The notes under the pieces: model-generated
Database searches by the model: none
Told to the model about the DNA's origin: nothing
The model's input: only the letters and a program-made list of their open reading frames with translations
Made by a program: the position numbers and the translations under genes
Source of the DNA: Spirochaetia bacterium
GTDB taxonomy: Bacteria > Spirochaetota > Spirochaetia > Treponematales > Breznakiellaceae
Assembly (NCBI GenBank): GCA_025997795.1
Contig: BNVB01000052.1
Coordinates: forward strand, 1-17,413
Direction: 5' to 3'
DNA length: 17,413 bases
Shown: one piece after another, positions 7,295-13,332 of the stretch
Numbering within the stretch: position 1 is the stretch's first letter
Layout of the letters: each line of letters starts with the position of its first letter

Positions 7295-7455
7295 CGCATA
7301 TAAACTACGGCCCCCAACTGCACATAACCCGGCTACACAGTTGCCGCGGACTGTATATACTGCCGGGCGGTAAAACCGCCGCCCCACACAATCCGCAGCC
7401 CGTCCGCCGTTCCCGCATTTCTCCCAAACCAGAGGACTGGCGTTAAGTCCCGCCC
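7295..7455. other. Intergenic region between convergent genes
   Basis: No gene is seen. The stretch holds element copy B, an inverted repeat CAACTG/CAGTTG (7315-7320 and 7338-7343) around it, and a compact hairpin GGCGGT-AAA-ACCGCC (7366-7380) without a following T tract. The part after 7340 is GC-rich, unlike the AT-rich ORF before it, so the border of the AT-rich segment falls here. GTTAAGT at 7442-7448 fits the integron core-site consensus GTTRRRY, but 7 degenerate bases are weak evidence. Confidence 0.5.
7316..7338 (+). repeat. Intergenic element copy B (AACTGCACATAAC...)
   Basis: The second copy of the element at 5951-5975, with one change in its 13-bp core (G to A) and a shorter following part. 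It begins 21 nt after the stop codon of the 55-residue ORF, in the same orientation as copy A. Confidence 0.45.
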
Positions 7456-8433
7456 TTATTCCGTTACGAAGATGCCACGGGCAGAACCAAAGTTTCCTCC
7501 GAAAGAAAGGCCGATTCTGGTCGTGTCTTCCCAGTAGCAGGGCTTCCCGCCATTGTTCCCTGCAATGTAGACCGTACCGCCGGATACGGCGATGGCATAG
7601 GCTTCACCACTTCCAGTAAAGGGAAGGTCGATTCTGTTTCCGTCTTTCCAGTAGCAGGGCTTCCTATCGCCGTCAAAATAGTCCCCAGCGATGTAGACCG
7701 TACCGCCGGATACGGTGATAGCATTGGCATTACCATAGCTTCCGGTAAAAGGAAGGTCGATTCTGTTTCCGTCTTTCCAGTAGCAAGGCTTCCTATCACC
7801 GCCAACATAAGACCCGGCGGTGTAGACCGTGCCACTGGATACGGTAATGGCCGTGGCATAACCAGAGCTTCCGGTAAAGAGAAGGTCGATTCTGTTTCCA
7901 TCTTTCCAGTAGCAGGGATTGTAGCCATTGGACCCAGCTGTGTAGACCGTACCGCCGGATACGGTGATGGCCCTGGCCGCACCACCAATGCTTCCAGTAA
8001 AGGGAAGGTCGATTATGTTTCCGTCTTTCCAGTAGCAGGGATTGTTGCCAGAGTACCCAGCTATGTAGATCGTACCGCCGGATACAGTGATGGCCATGGC
8101 CGCACCACCGCTTCCGGTAAAGGGAAGGTCGATTATGTTTCCGTCTTTCCAGTAGCAGGGATTGTTTCCGCCGTCGACATAGTATCCAGCTGTGTAGACC
8201 GTACCGCCGGATACGGTGATGCCCGTGGCCACACCATCGCCTCCGGTAAAGGGAAGGTCGATTCTGTTTCCGTCTTTCCAGTAGCAGGGGTTATTAGGGC
8301 TGCCGGTCACACTATGGTACCCGGCGGTGTAGACAATGGTACCGCCGCCGCTATCACCCCCGGTCCCATTACTGCACCCTGCCAGAACCAGGGCAATAAG
8401 CAGACCGCTCACCCAGTAACTGTTCTTTTTCAT
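7456..8433 (-). CDS. Lipoprotein with seven YWKDG repeats (probable beta-propeller)
   Basis: A 325-residue secreted lipoprotein: MKKNSYWVSG, a hydrophobic stretch and LVLAGC with Cys20 as the lipid site, then a Gly/Ser linker. From residue 32 to the end there are seven tandem units of about 40-46 residues. Each carries (T)VY.AG, then PCYWKDGN.IDLPFTG, then A.AITVSGG. The last unit is divergent (CYWEDTTRIGLSF) and closes with GIFVTE. Seven ~42-residue beta-rich units fit a seven-bladed propeller facing outward from the membrane. The known part is only that similar repeats occur in surface proteins; ligand and role are unknown. Six units are nearly identical in DNA, so copy number may change by recombination. 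Ribosome site GGAGAG lies 6 nt upstream of the ATG. Confidence 0.8.
   Translation of the reverse strand: MKKNSYWVSGLLIALVLAGCSNGTGGDSGGGTIVYTAGYHSVTGSPNNPCYWKDGNRIDLPFTGGDGVATGITVSGGTVYTAGYYVDGGNNPCYWKDGNIIDLPFTGSGGAAMAITVSGGTIYIAGYSGNNPCYWKDGNIIDLPFTGSIGGAARAITVSGGTVYTAGSNGYNPCYWKDGNRIDLLFTGSSGYATAITVSSGTVYTAGSYVGGDRKPCYWKDGNRIDLPFTGSYGNANAITVSGGTVYIAGDYFDGDRKPCYWKDGNRIDLPFTGSGEAYAIAVSGGTVYIAGNNGGKPCYWEDTTRIGLSFGGNFGSARGIFVTE
7459..8340 (-). repeat. Coding tandem repeats, seven units of ~120-138 bp
   Basis: The DNA for the seven protein repeats shares the block CCGTCTTTCCAGTAGCAGGG (plus-strand view) and the block GACCGTACCGCCGGATACGG with few changes, while the stretch between VYxAG and PCYW varies in length. 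The units stay in frame throughout. Confidence 0.9.
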
Positions 8434-8548
8434 GGTTCTCTCCTGTTAGAAAAAGTGAAATTGTTCATTGTATGATCAAGCCGCAGGCCTTTGACCGCGC
8501 TTAAAGCGCTGTTTGCTAGAGGATGTAAGAATATGTTAGTAAAGGTGA

Positions 8549-8650
8549 TTAAACAGTAGAAAATCGCACTATATGCGGGGGGGGGGTAGTGAAAACACCT
8601 GCAGAATTCGCCCAGGCATAGTTGTTGGATACATTGTTCGCAACTCCCAT
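8549..8650 (-). CDS. Small ORF spanning a C10 homopolymer (possible leader peptide)
   Basis: A 33-residue ORF beginning MGVANNVSNNYAWANSAG and running through a Pro triplet made by the C10 tract. It has a strong ribosome site, AGGAAGGA at 8665-8658, 7 nt before the ATG. As sequenced it stops at 8551-8549. If the tract were 11 or 8 C long, the frame would stay open to a TGA that overlaps the ATG of the repeat lipoprotein (ATGA at 8433-8430), giving about 73 residues. It could be a phase-variable leader or a gene remnant. No family is recognised. Confidence 0.35.
   Translation of the reverse strand: MGVANNVSNNYAWANSAGVFTTPPPHIVRFSTV
8577..8586. repeat. G10/C10 homopolymer tract
   Basis: Ten consecutive G on the plus strand (C on the coding strand of the small ORF and lipoprotein), about 145 nt upstream of the lipoprotein ATG. 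Runs of this length slip during replication, and poly-G tracts upstream of tpr genes affect transcription in Treponema pallidum. Confidence 0.9.
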
Positions 8651-8698
8651 TCGCTGTTCCTTCCTACTCCATATTAGCAAGATCGCAAATCCTCCCTC

Positions 8699-8739
8699 GT
8701 TGCAAAACAACGCCCCCGCCAGGGGCGTTGTTTTGCAAC
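8699..8739 (-). terminator. Perfect 18-bp-stem hairpin, probable terminator
   Basis: The arms at 8699-8716 and 8722-8739 are perfect inverted copies with a 5-nt loop (CGCCA). The structure begins 19 nt after the stop codon of the beta-helix lipoprotein gene. No T run follows, but the outer stem carries TTTT. It is either a strong terminator or transcript-end stabiliser, or a REP-like element. Confidence 0.6.
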
Positions 8740-8757
8740 AGGTGTATTTCCCTGCGC

Positions 8758-10095
8758 CTACGGCACCACCACCCAGTTGTCGTCGGTAGTGCTATCTAAG
8801 TCTACCGTTTCTCCAGCTGTGGTGTCACGGTATTTAGTGAGGGTGATGGGGTTGGGGGGGTCGTTATATGCCGAGACATACACCGCATGACCTCTGGTAT
8901 TGCCGCTCGCACTGTTTCCGCCTATCGTACCGCCTGTTTTGATAATTCTCGGGTAACCGCCGCCGCCAACATGGACATACACTCCGCCGCCGTCGTGTTC
9001 GGCAGTATTGCCTCTGATCATTCCGCCGTTCATAGTGAACCTGCTGGCGGTGCCGAGAACAGCCACCCCGCCGCCGTAACCTCCGACGTAAGCGAGTATG
9101 GAGGAGTCGTATCTCTCTTCAACGTTATTATCGCTGATTGTACCGCCGTTCATGGTAAAGATACCGGAGCTGATATACACTCCACCGCCATCCATGGCTC
9201 TATTACCGCTGATGGTCCCGCCATGCATGGTGAACTCCCCGCCGCTGACAACTACCCCGCCACCCCGATTGGATAATGAGGTGTTAATTTGGCCTGTAAT
9301 AATGGTTCCCTCACGGAGGGTGAGGGTTCCACCGGTTACTTGTATCAGAGCATTGGTGCCAGCAGTACTGCCTTTCAGGGTCGGACCCCGGATGATCAGT
9401 TCATTACCTGTTGATATACTAAACATGGAAAGGATACTGTCGAGGCTGATGGTCCCGCTGCCCCGCAAGGAAATCTTGGAACTAGAAGAATTAAGGTTTA
9501 GCGGGCCGCCGGTAATTTTGTGTTGATTCCCTTCCACGACAACAACATGGTTACCCCCTCCCGACACTAAATCGGTGAGGTAACCAAATAGAGCGGTGTC
9601 ATCATCGTCGGCAGAAAAATACGCATATTTATCAGGGTCGCCGCCAAAGTCCACATCATTCCCCGCCGACCATGCGGGGCCCAACTCTATGAGGGCAACA
9701 TTACTTCCCCCTGCCGTTACGTTTACCGATTGGGGTGCACTTTCGGCATAGAGCATAGCACCATACTTAACCTCTACCCATATAGTCCAGTTCCCCGGAA
9801 CCACCGATACCGAAATCGCACCGCCGCCCTGGACGGTCTTTGACAGTATTCCCGGGCCGCTTCCGTGAATGGTATAGCTAAGCTGGCCAGGATCATTCGG
9901 CCCCGGTCCTGATCCCGGAGTATAGGTAACAAACTTCCCATCGGGCAGGATCAGGGTAAGGTTGCCCTCTCCGCCGGTGGGGATGGAACACGAGAAAAGT
10001 ACGAATGTTACCAGCGTAATCGTCACTATAGTTAACGCCAGCGCCGCTGTTAATGAGGCGGCGCTTCCAAAAAAGGTACTCTGTTTCTTGTTCAT
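8758..10095 (-). CDS. Lipoprotein with Pmp-like beta-helix repeats
   Basis: A 445-residue protein with a long N-terminal signal ending in VLFSC (Cys36 lipidated). The ATG at 10095 is preferred to the one 36 nt further upstream because AAGGAGA lies 8 nt before it and the protein then starts with MNKKQST, a normal signal start. Residues ~45-140 look like a beta-sandwich carrier domain. Residues ~277-400 hold four repeats of the form GGGVY(I/V)...FTMNGGTISGN, like chlamydial Pmp repeats and the right-handed beta-helix of pectate-lyase-like proteins. Such proteins sit on the outer surface and often act in adhesion; no enzyme residues are evident. It is divergent from the TA operon at 10257 and followed by a strong hairpin. 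A weak promoter (TTGGCT-N15-TATAAA) lies upstream. Confidence 0.8.
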   Translation of the reverse strand: MNKKQSTFFGSAASLTAALALTIVTITLVTFVLFSCSIPTGGEGNLTLILPDGKFVTYTPGSGPGPNDPGQLSYTIHGSGPGILSKTVQGGGAISVSVVPGNWTIWVEVKYGAMLYAESAPQSVNVTAGGSNVALIELGPAWSAGNDVDFGGDPDKYAYFSADDDDTALFGYLTDLVSGGGNHVVVVEGNQHKITGGPLNLNSSSSKISLRGSGTISLDSILSMFSISTGNELIIRGPTLKGSTAGTNALIQVTGGTLTLREGTIITGQINTSLSNRGGGVVVSGGEFTMHGGTISGNRAMDGGGVYISSGIFTMNGGTISDNNVEERYDSSILAYVGGYGGGVAVLGTASRFTMNGGMIRGNTAEHDGGGVYVHVGGGGYPRIIKTGGTIGGNSASGNTRGHAVYVSAYNDPPNPITLTKYRDTTAGETVDLDSTTDDNWVVVP

Positions 10096-10133
10096 GGTTT
10101 TCTCCTTGTTTTTTATGGCAAAAACTCCCAAAG

Positions 10134-10160
10134 TTTATATTTATAGCACAAAAAAGCCAA
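10134..10160 (-). promoter_or_regulatory. Possible promoter of the beta-helix lipoprotein gene
   Basis: Minus-strand -35 TTGGCT (10160-10155) and -10 TATAAA (10139-10134) are separated by only 15 bp. The predicted transcript start is about 30 nt before the ATG at 10095. The short spacer and non-ideal -35 make this tentative. Confidence 0.4.
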
Positions 10161-10168
10161 TTTGGGTA

Positions 10169-10184
10169 CTAGACTGCAGTCTAG
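10169..10184. promoter_or_regulatory. Perfect 16-bp palindrome, candidate operator
   Basis: CTAGACTGCAGTCTAG is its own reverse complement over all 16 bases. It ends 25 bp before the -35 box of the TA operon and lies just upstream of the divergent lipoprotein promoter. It could bind the RHH antitoxin or the LuxR-type regulator of the operon and act on both directions. Confidence 0.5.
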
Positions 10185-10208
10185 ATCGTTCATAATTCCG
10201 AAAAATAC

Positions 10209-10237
10209 TTGACAAAAACATACAAACATTGTATATT
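10209..10237 (+). promoter_or_regulatory. Promoter of the RHH-PIN-LuxR-Fic operon
   Basis: -35 TTGACA (10209-10214, consensus), exact 17-bp spacer, -10 TATATT (10232-10237). Transcription should begin near 10244, which excludes the upstream in-frame start codon at 10209 and supports the antitoxin ATG at 10257. Confidence 0.8.
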
Positions 10238-10256
10238 TATGACAAGGGGTAAATGT

Positions 10257-10517
10257 ATGGCTGTATCCACGGTAAATATTTCATTTCAAGAGGATTTGTT
10301 AAGGCAAATTGACAATACTGCCCAAAACGAGGCAAGAACACGGTCTGAGCTAATCAGGGAGGCTGCACGGTTATATATTGAACGTAAGCGAAAATGGGAA
10401 AGTATATATGCCTATGGCCATAGTCTTGGGGCAAAACTCAACCTAAGCGAGGAAGATGTAATGAAAGAAATCAAACAATACCGGAAAGAAAAAGCGCGCG
10501 GACTAATCGGACAATAG
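10257..10517 (+). CDS. Ribbon-helix-helix (CopG-type) antitoxin
   Basis: An 86-residue protein. Residues 1-43 form a standard ribbon-helix-helix DNA-binding unit: strand STVNISF, helix EDLLRQIDNTAQNEA, turn RTRSE and helix LIREAARLYIERK. The C-terminal half, with LNLSEEDVMKEIKQYRKEKA, should wrap the toxin. The chosen ATG has AAGGGG 7 nt upstream and lies downstream of the promoter -10; an in-frame start at 10209 lies inside the -35 box and is rejected. RHH antitoxins repress their own promoter, and the palindrome at 10169-10184 is a possible site. The next gene, a PIN toxin, starts 21 nt downstream after a hairpin. AT-rich. Confidence 0.9.
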   Translation: MAVSTVNISFQEDLLRQIDNTAQNEARTRSELIREAARLYIERKRKWESIYAYGHSLGAKLNLSEEDVMKEIKQYRKEKARGLIGQ

Positions 10518-10523
10518 TCCGCG
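10497..10523 (+). promoter_or_regulatory. Hairpin at the antitoxin-toxin junction
   Basis: CGCGGACTA (10497-10505) and TAGTCCGCG (10515-10523) form a perfect 9-bp stem with a 9-nt loop. The right arm includes the antitoxin stop codon TAG, and the toxin ATG follows 15 nt later. No T run follows, so it is not a clear terminator; it could reduce toxin translation or mark an RNA-processing point. Confidence 0.5.
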
Positions 10524-10538
10524 TCCGAAAGCTCAGAA

Positions 10539-10937
10539 ATGAAAGTCGTAATTGACATAAACATTTTTGTTTCCGCATTTCTATGGGAAGGAAACCCCGA
10601 AAAAATAATCGATCGGGTTATTGACGGTACAGATGTATTATATATAACAAAGGAAATTCTCGAACAAATTTCTGAAGTATTGAATCGCCCTAAATTCAAT
10701 GCCGACAAAGAAGGTGTTAAATATTACATAAAAGCAATTGAAGAAATGGCAAATGAATTAACAGCAGCTATAAAAATACAGAACGGAAGCAGGGATATAG
10801 ATGACAATAGTATATTGGAATGCGGCATAACCGGAAATGTCGATTATATTATAACCGGAGACGATGATTTGCTGGTGTTAAAAGAGTTTAATGGCATTAA
10901 AATTATTACACCAAAAGACTATTTGGAAATAATATGA
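10539..10937 (+). CDS. PIN-domain toxin (COG1569-like)
   Basis: A 132-residue PIN domain of the type annotated as putative toxin-antitoxin component, PIN family (COG1569, PIN_3). It begins MKVVIDINIFVSAFLW with metal-binding Asp6, has EILEQISEVLNRPKF with Glu42/Glu46, and DIDDNSILECG with Asp88/Asp89. It ends with VDYIITGDDDLLVL (Asp108) and the IITPKDYLE strand normal for the family. It is probably an endoribonuclease held off by the RHH protein encoded 21 nt upstream. No good ribosome site precedes the ATG, consistent with low toxin expression or dependence on upstream translation. Its stop codon overlaps the next gene start by 4 nt (ATGA), tying it to the membrane regulator. Confidence 0.9.
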   Translation: MKVVIDINIFVSAFLWEGNPEKIIDRVIDGTDVLYITKEILEQISEVLNRPKFNADKEGVKYYIKAIEEMANELTAAIKIQNGSRDIDDNSILECGITGNVDYIITGDDDLLVLKEFNGIKIITPKDYLEII

Positions 10938-12496
10938 AGTATCTTCCTGGTATGGGTAAAACGGTGTGGATCCTTGTTTTTTTCGCTCTCATGCTCCCCT
11001 TGTCCTGGGCTGCGGACACACCGTTTTATGTAAATCTGCAAAATTCCCCGCTCTATGTGCGGGCGGGTTTTGACAGCGCCGCCCTGGCTGCGCCTGATTT
11101 TCGCCCTTCTGCCGCAAAGAACGGCCCCTGGCGGGAGTTTACCCAGTGGAAAAATGTGATTATCAGCAAGATAAACCTGCCGGGAGAGGCCAATTTTCCC
11201 CGGCGGCCTTTTCTTTCTCCTTTTGGCAGGCCCGAGCAGGAGTGGACGATTGCCATTCCTTTCACCATGGAACAGGAACCGCCGGCCTTCCCCGGCATCT
11301 TTTTGGCGGCTATCGGCGATAATTGGGAGATGTACCTGAACGGAACCCTCATTCGCCGGGAAATGCATCTGGACAATGGGAGCGAACCGCAGGTGCGCCG
11401 TATACGGGAACATCACAGCCAGCGGGATGTTTTTTTTCCCATTGACCGCAGTTTGATAATCAGGGGGGATAACCTTCTGGTTTTCCGCATAGTGGGGGAC
11501 CCCACGGATCAGACTATCGGCTTGCAGTATTCCGCGCCCTATTACCTGGCGGATTATGAATATATACACCAGAAAAACAGCGAAAACCTTAAGATGATCC
11601 TTATTGGGGTGTTTATGCTGGTAGGGGTTTACCACTTTTTGATTTTTGCCATTCAACGGGAAAGCCGCTACAACGGCATCTGCGGGATCTTTTCCCTGTG
11701 TATGGGTTTTTATTTCCTCTGCCGCACCCACGGTATTTACCGGCTTATTCCCGACACCTGGATTGTGGTAAAGCTGGAATTCTTTTTTATCTTTATGGCC
11801 CTGCCGGTTCTGGCTTTTTATACGGAAACACTCTGCCTCAGGCGTATCCAAACCATTACAAAGATTTACAGCGGCCTGTGCGCCTTTCTGGCGCTGTCAC
11901 AATTGTTTCTTGTCCACTCCTACGGGAGCGACGCCCTGATTGTCTGGCAGATTCTGGCCATTCCGGCGTTTCTGTGGATTTTAGTGCGCAATATACTTCT
12001 GCCCTTTGTAAAGGAAGTACAAAAAGGGAACGGTATCCGCACCGCCCTTTGGGACAGTTATCCGGGGAATATGCTGATTGGGGCAACTCTTTTTATACTG
12101 TTCGCCATGGCCGATATTCTTAACGCGTTGTTTCTGCATTATCCCCACAGCCTTAACCGTTACGGTATGTGTATCTTTGTACTGGCAATGGCGGTAATGC
12201 TTGCCCGGCTCTATGGGCGGCTGAACCGGGAGCTAGAGGCAAAAAGCGTGTTACTGGAAAATATTGAATCGCCTGCGGTTTCGCTGGAAGCGCTATTTAA
12301 GGCCCGCCGCCTGACGGATCGCGAAAGGGAAGTTGCCCGCCTTATGGTTAACGGCCTTTCCAATAACCAAATAGCGGAACAACTTTTTATTTCCGAACCC
12401 GCAGTAAAATTTCACATAACGAACATTTACCGTAAGTTTAAAATAGAAGGCAAAAACAGCGGCCGTGCGGTATTTTTGGGGAAGCTGTTGAAGTAA
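10934..12496 (+). CDS. Membrane 7TMR-DISM sensor fused to LuxR-type DNA-binding domain
   Basis: A 520-residue protein with a signal peptide (cleavage near SWA-AD, residue 26-27) and an exported beta-rich domain (~27-210) with WEMYLNGTLIRRE and DNLLVFRIVGDP, as in the 7TMR-DISM extracellular domain (possible sugar or glycan binding). Seven membrane helices follow (about 219-240, 247-266, 277-298, 310-330, 334-358, 379-401, 410-428) and then a short helical linker. Residues ~458-520 form a LuxR/GerE helix-turn-helix: LTDREREVARLMVNGLSNNQ, IAEQLF, AVKFHITNIYRKFKI. There is no kinase or receiver domain, so it should be a one-component regulator that binds DNA while anchored in the membrane. The start overlaps the PIN toxin stop (ATGA); Met7 (10952) is an alternative start. 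Its codon use is GC-rich like the housekeeping genes, unlike the TA genes on either side. Ligand and target genes are unknown. Confidence 0.88.
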   Translation: MKYLPGMGKTVWILVFFALMLPLSWAADTPFYVNLQNSPLYVRAGFDSAALAAPDFRPSAAKNGPWREFTQWKNVIISKINLPGEANFPRRPFLSPFGRPEQEWTIAIPFTMEQEPPAFPGIFLAAIGDNWEMYLNGTLIRREMHLDNGSEPQVRRIREHHSQRDVFFPIDRSLIIRGDNLLVFRIVGDPTDQTIGLQYSAPYYLADYEYIHQKNSENLKMILIGVFMLVGVYHFLIFAIQRESRYNGICGIFSLCMGFYFLCRTHGIYRLIPDTWIVVKLEFFFIFMALPVLAFYTETLCLRRIQTITKIYSGLCAFLALSQLFLVHSYGSDALIVWQILAIPAFLWILVRNILLPFVKEVQKGNGIRTALWDSYPGNMLIGATLFILFAMADILNALFLHYPHSLNRYGMCIFVLAMAVMLARLYGRLNRELEAKSVLLENIESPAVSLEALFKARRLTDREREVARLMVNGLSNNQIAEQLFISEPAVKFHITNIYRKFKIEGKNSGRAVFLGKLLK

Positions 12497-12507
12497 GAGG
12501 GGAAGTC

Positions 12508-12729
12508 ATGTATAAACCAATAGAAGTTGACCGTGAAAAACTCACCATAATGGGAGTACAATTTTTGGACAAGGAAACCTTGGAAAGCACCGCAAGTTCC
12601 ATCGGGTCAAATATGTTTGAAGGTTTTGAACCAACAAAAAAGACGGTGGAAATAATCCGCGATTATGTGACCGATAAAATAACACTGGCTCAAGTTATTG
12701 ATTGGGTAAAGACCAAAAAATATGCGTAA
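12508..12729 (+). CDS. VbhA-like antitoxin of the Fic toxin
   Basis: A 73-residue protein in the standard place for a class I Fic inhibitor. Residues 34-39, SNMFEG, fit the inhibitory motif (S/T)xxxE(G/N), whose Glu (Glu38 here) enters the Fic ATP site and blocks AMP transfer. The rest, FEPTKKTVEIIRDYVTDK and ITLAQVIDWV, resembles the C-terminal helices of the VbhA antitoxin family. A strong ribosome site (AGAGGGGA, 12496-12503) lies just before the ATG, 11 nt after the LuxR gene. The stop codon overlaps the fic start by 8 nt. AT-rich. Confidence 0.85.
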   Translation: MYKPIEVDREKLTIMGVQFLDKETLESTASSIGSNMFEGFEPTKKTVEIIRDYVTDKITLAQVIDWVKTKKYA

Positions 12730-13330
12730 CAATTACGAATATTTAGACCCTGATTATTCATACACCGATTCTAAAACGGGCATTCTTAAAAATCTCGGAG
12801 GAATTACAAATTATGACGATTTAGTAAACTTTGAAAGCATAGCCGTTACAAAACGAAGAAATGAATTACTAAAACAATCCAACAAAATTAACGATTCAGA
12901 CGCGCTTTTTGCTATTCATAGACATCTCTTTCAAGATGTTTATGCCTGGGCAGGACGAAAACGAACAGTGGAAATTAGTAAAGGCGGCAAACAATTCTTT
13001 CCAATAGATCATTTTGAAGCTGCGCTTATCTATATTGATAACCTTGTTTTTGAGTATAAGGAACTGAATAGACATGATGTTGAACAAATCTCTAAAAAGT
13101 TAGCAGAAATATTAGATATGGTAAATTATTTACATCCCTTCCGGGAAGGAAACGGCAGAACCCAGCGGGAGTTTATACGGATACTTTCTCTGGAAAAGGG
13201 TTTTGAAATCGACCTTAACCCGCCGGACAATCCGGAAATTTATGAACGGTATATGTCGGGAACCATAAATGGTGATATTCCTAAATTACAGGATTTACTA
13301 CTGGAACTTATGGAAAAAGGGCTGCCATGA
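12722..13330 (+). CDS. fic: Fic-domain AMP-transferase toxin
   Basis: A 202-residue Fic protein. The catalytic motif is perfect: HPFREGNGRTQR at 138-149, with catalytic His138, acidic Glu142 for Mg2+ and Arg149. The upstream flap is KGGKQFFPIDH, and the N-terminal half has LFAIHRHLFQDVYAWAGRKR, typical of the VbhT/class I group. Fic enzymes attach AMP to target proteins (topoisomerases for VbhT and FicT), which stops growth unless the partner antitoxin is present. Only the Fic core is present, with no conjugative or OB domain. It is translated from a start inside the antitoxin gene (8-nt overlap) and is last in the operon; a hairpin follows 2 nt after its stop codon. Confidence 0.95.
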   Translation: MRNNYEYLDPDYSYTDSKTGILKNLGGITNYDDLVNFESIAVTKRRNELLKQSNKINDSDALFAIHRHLFQDVYAWAGRKRTVEISKGGKQFFPIDHFEAALIYIDNLVFEYKELNRHDVEQISKKLAEILDMVNYLHPFREGNGRTQREFIRILSLEKGFEIDLNPPDNPEIYERYMSGTINGDIPKLQDLLLELMEKGLP

Positions 13331-13332
13331 CA

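Larger units (their letters stand above)
8434..8757. other. 324-bp gap between two lipoprotein genes
   Basis: The gap holds, in order on the minus strand, a perfect 41-nt hairpin (8699-8739), a small ORF with a ribosome site (8549-8650) that contains a C10 tract (8577-8586), and a GCGCTT-A-AAGCGC dyad (8497-8509). No convincing promoter for the downstream lipoprotein gene was found between the small ORF and the ATG at 8433. Confidence 0.6.

Noticed and set aside
7464..7988. 174-residue ORF with repeats in another frame of the YWKDG gene
   Set aside because: It repeats only because the real gene repeats; it lacks a signal peptide and start signals.
7459..8340. CRISPR-like regular repeats
   Set aside because: Units are ~120-138 bp, in frame and translate to a coherent lipoprotein; no short repeats with unique spacers.
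10209..10256. Upstream start for the RHH antitoxin (102-residue version)
   Set aside because: The codon lies inside the -35 box of a consensus promoter, so it would not be transcribed.
10919..11851. 310-residue minus-strand ORF opposite the membrane regulator
   Set aside because: It lies antisense to a clearly recognisable DISM-LuxR gene, has low-complexity basic composition and no motif or ribosome site.
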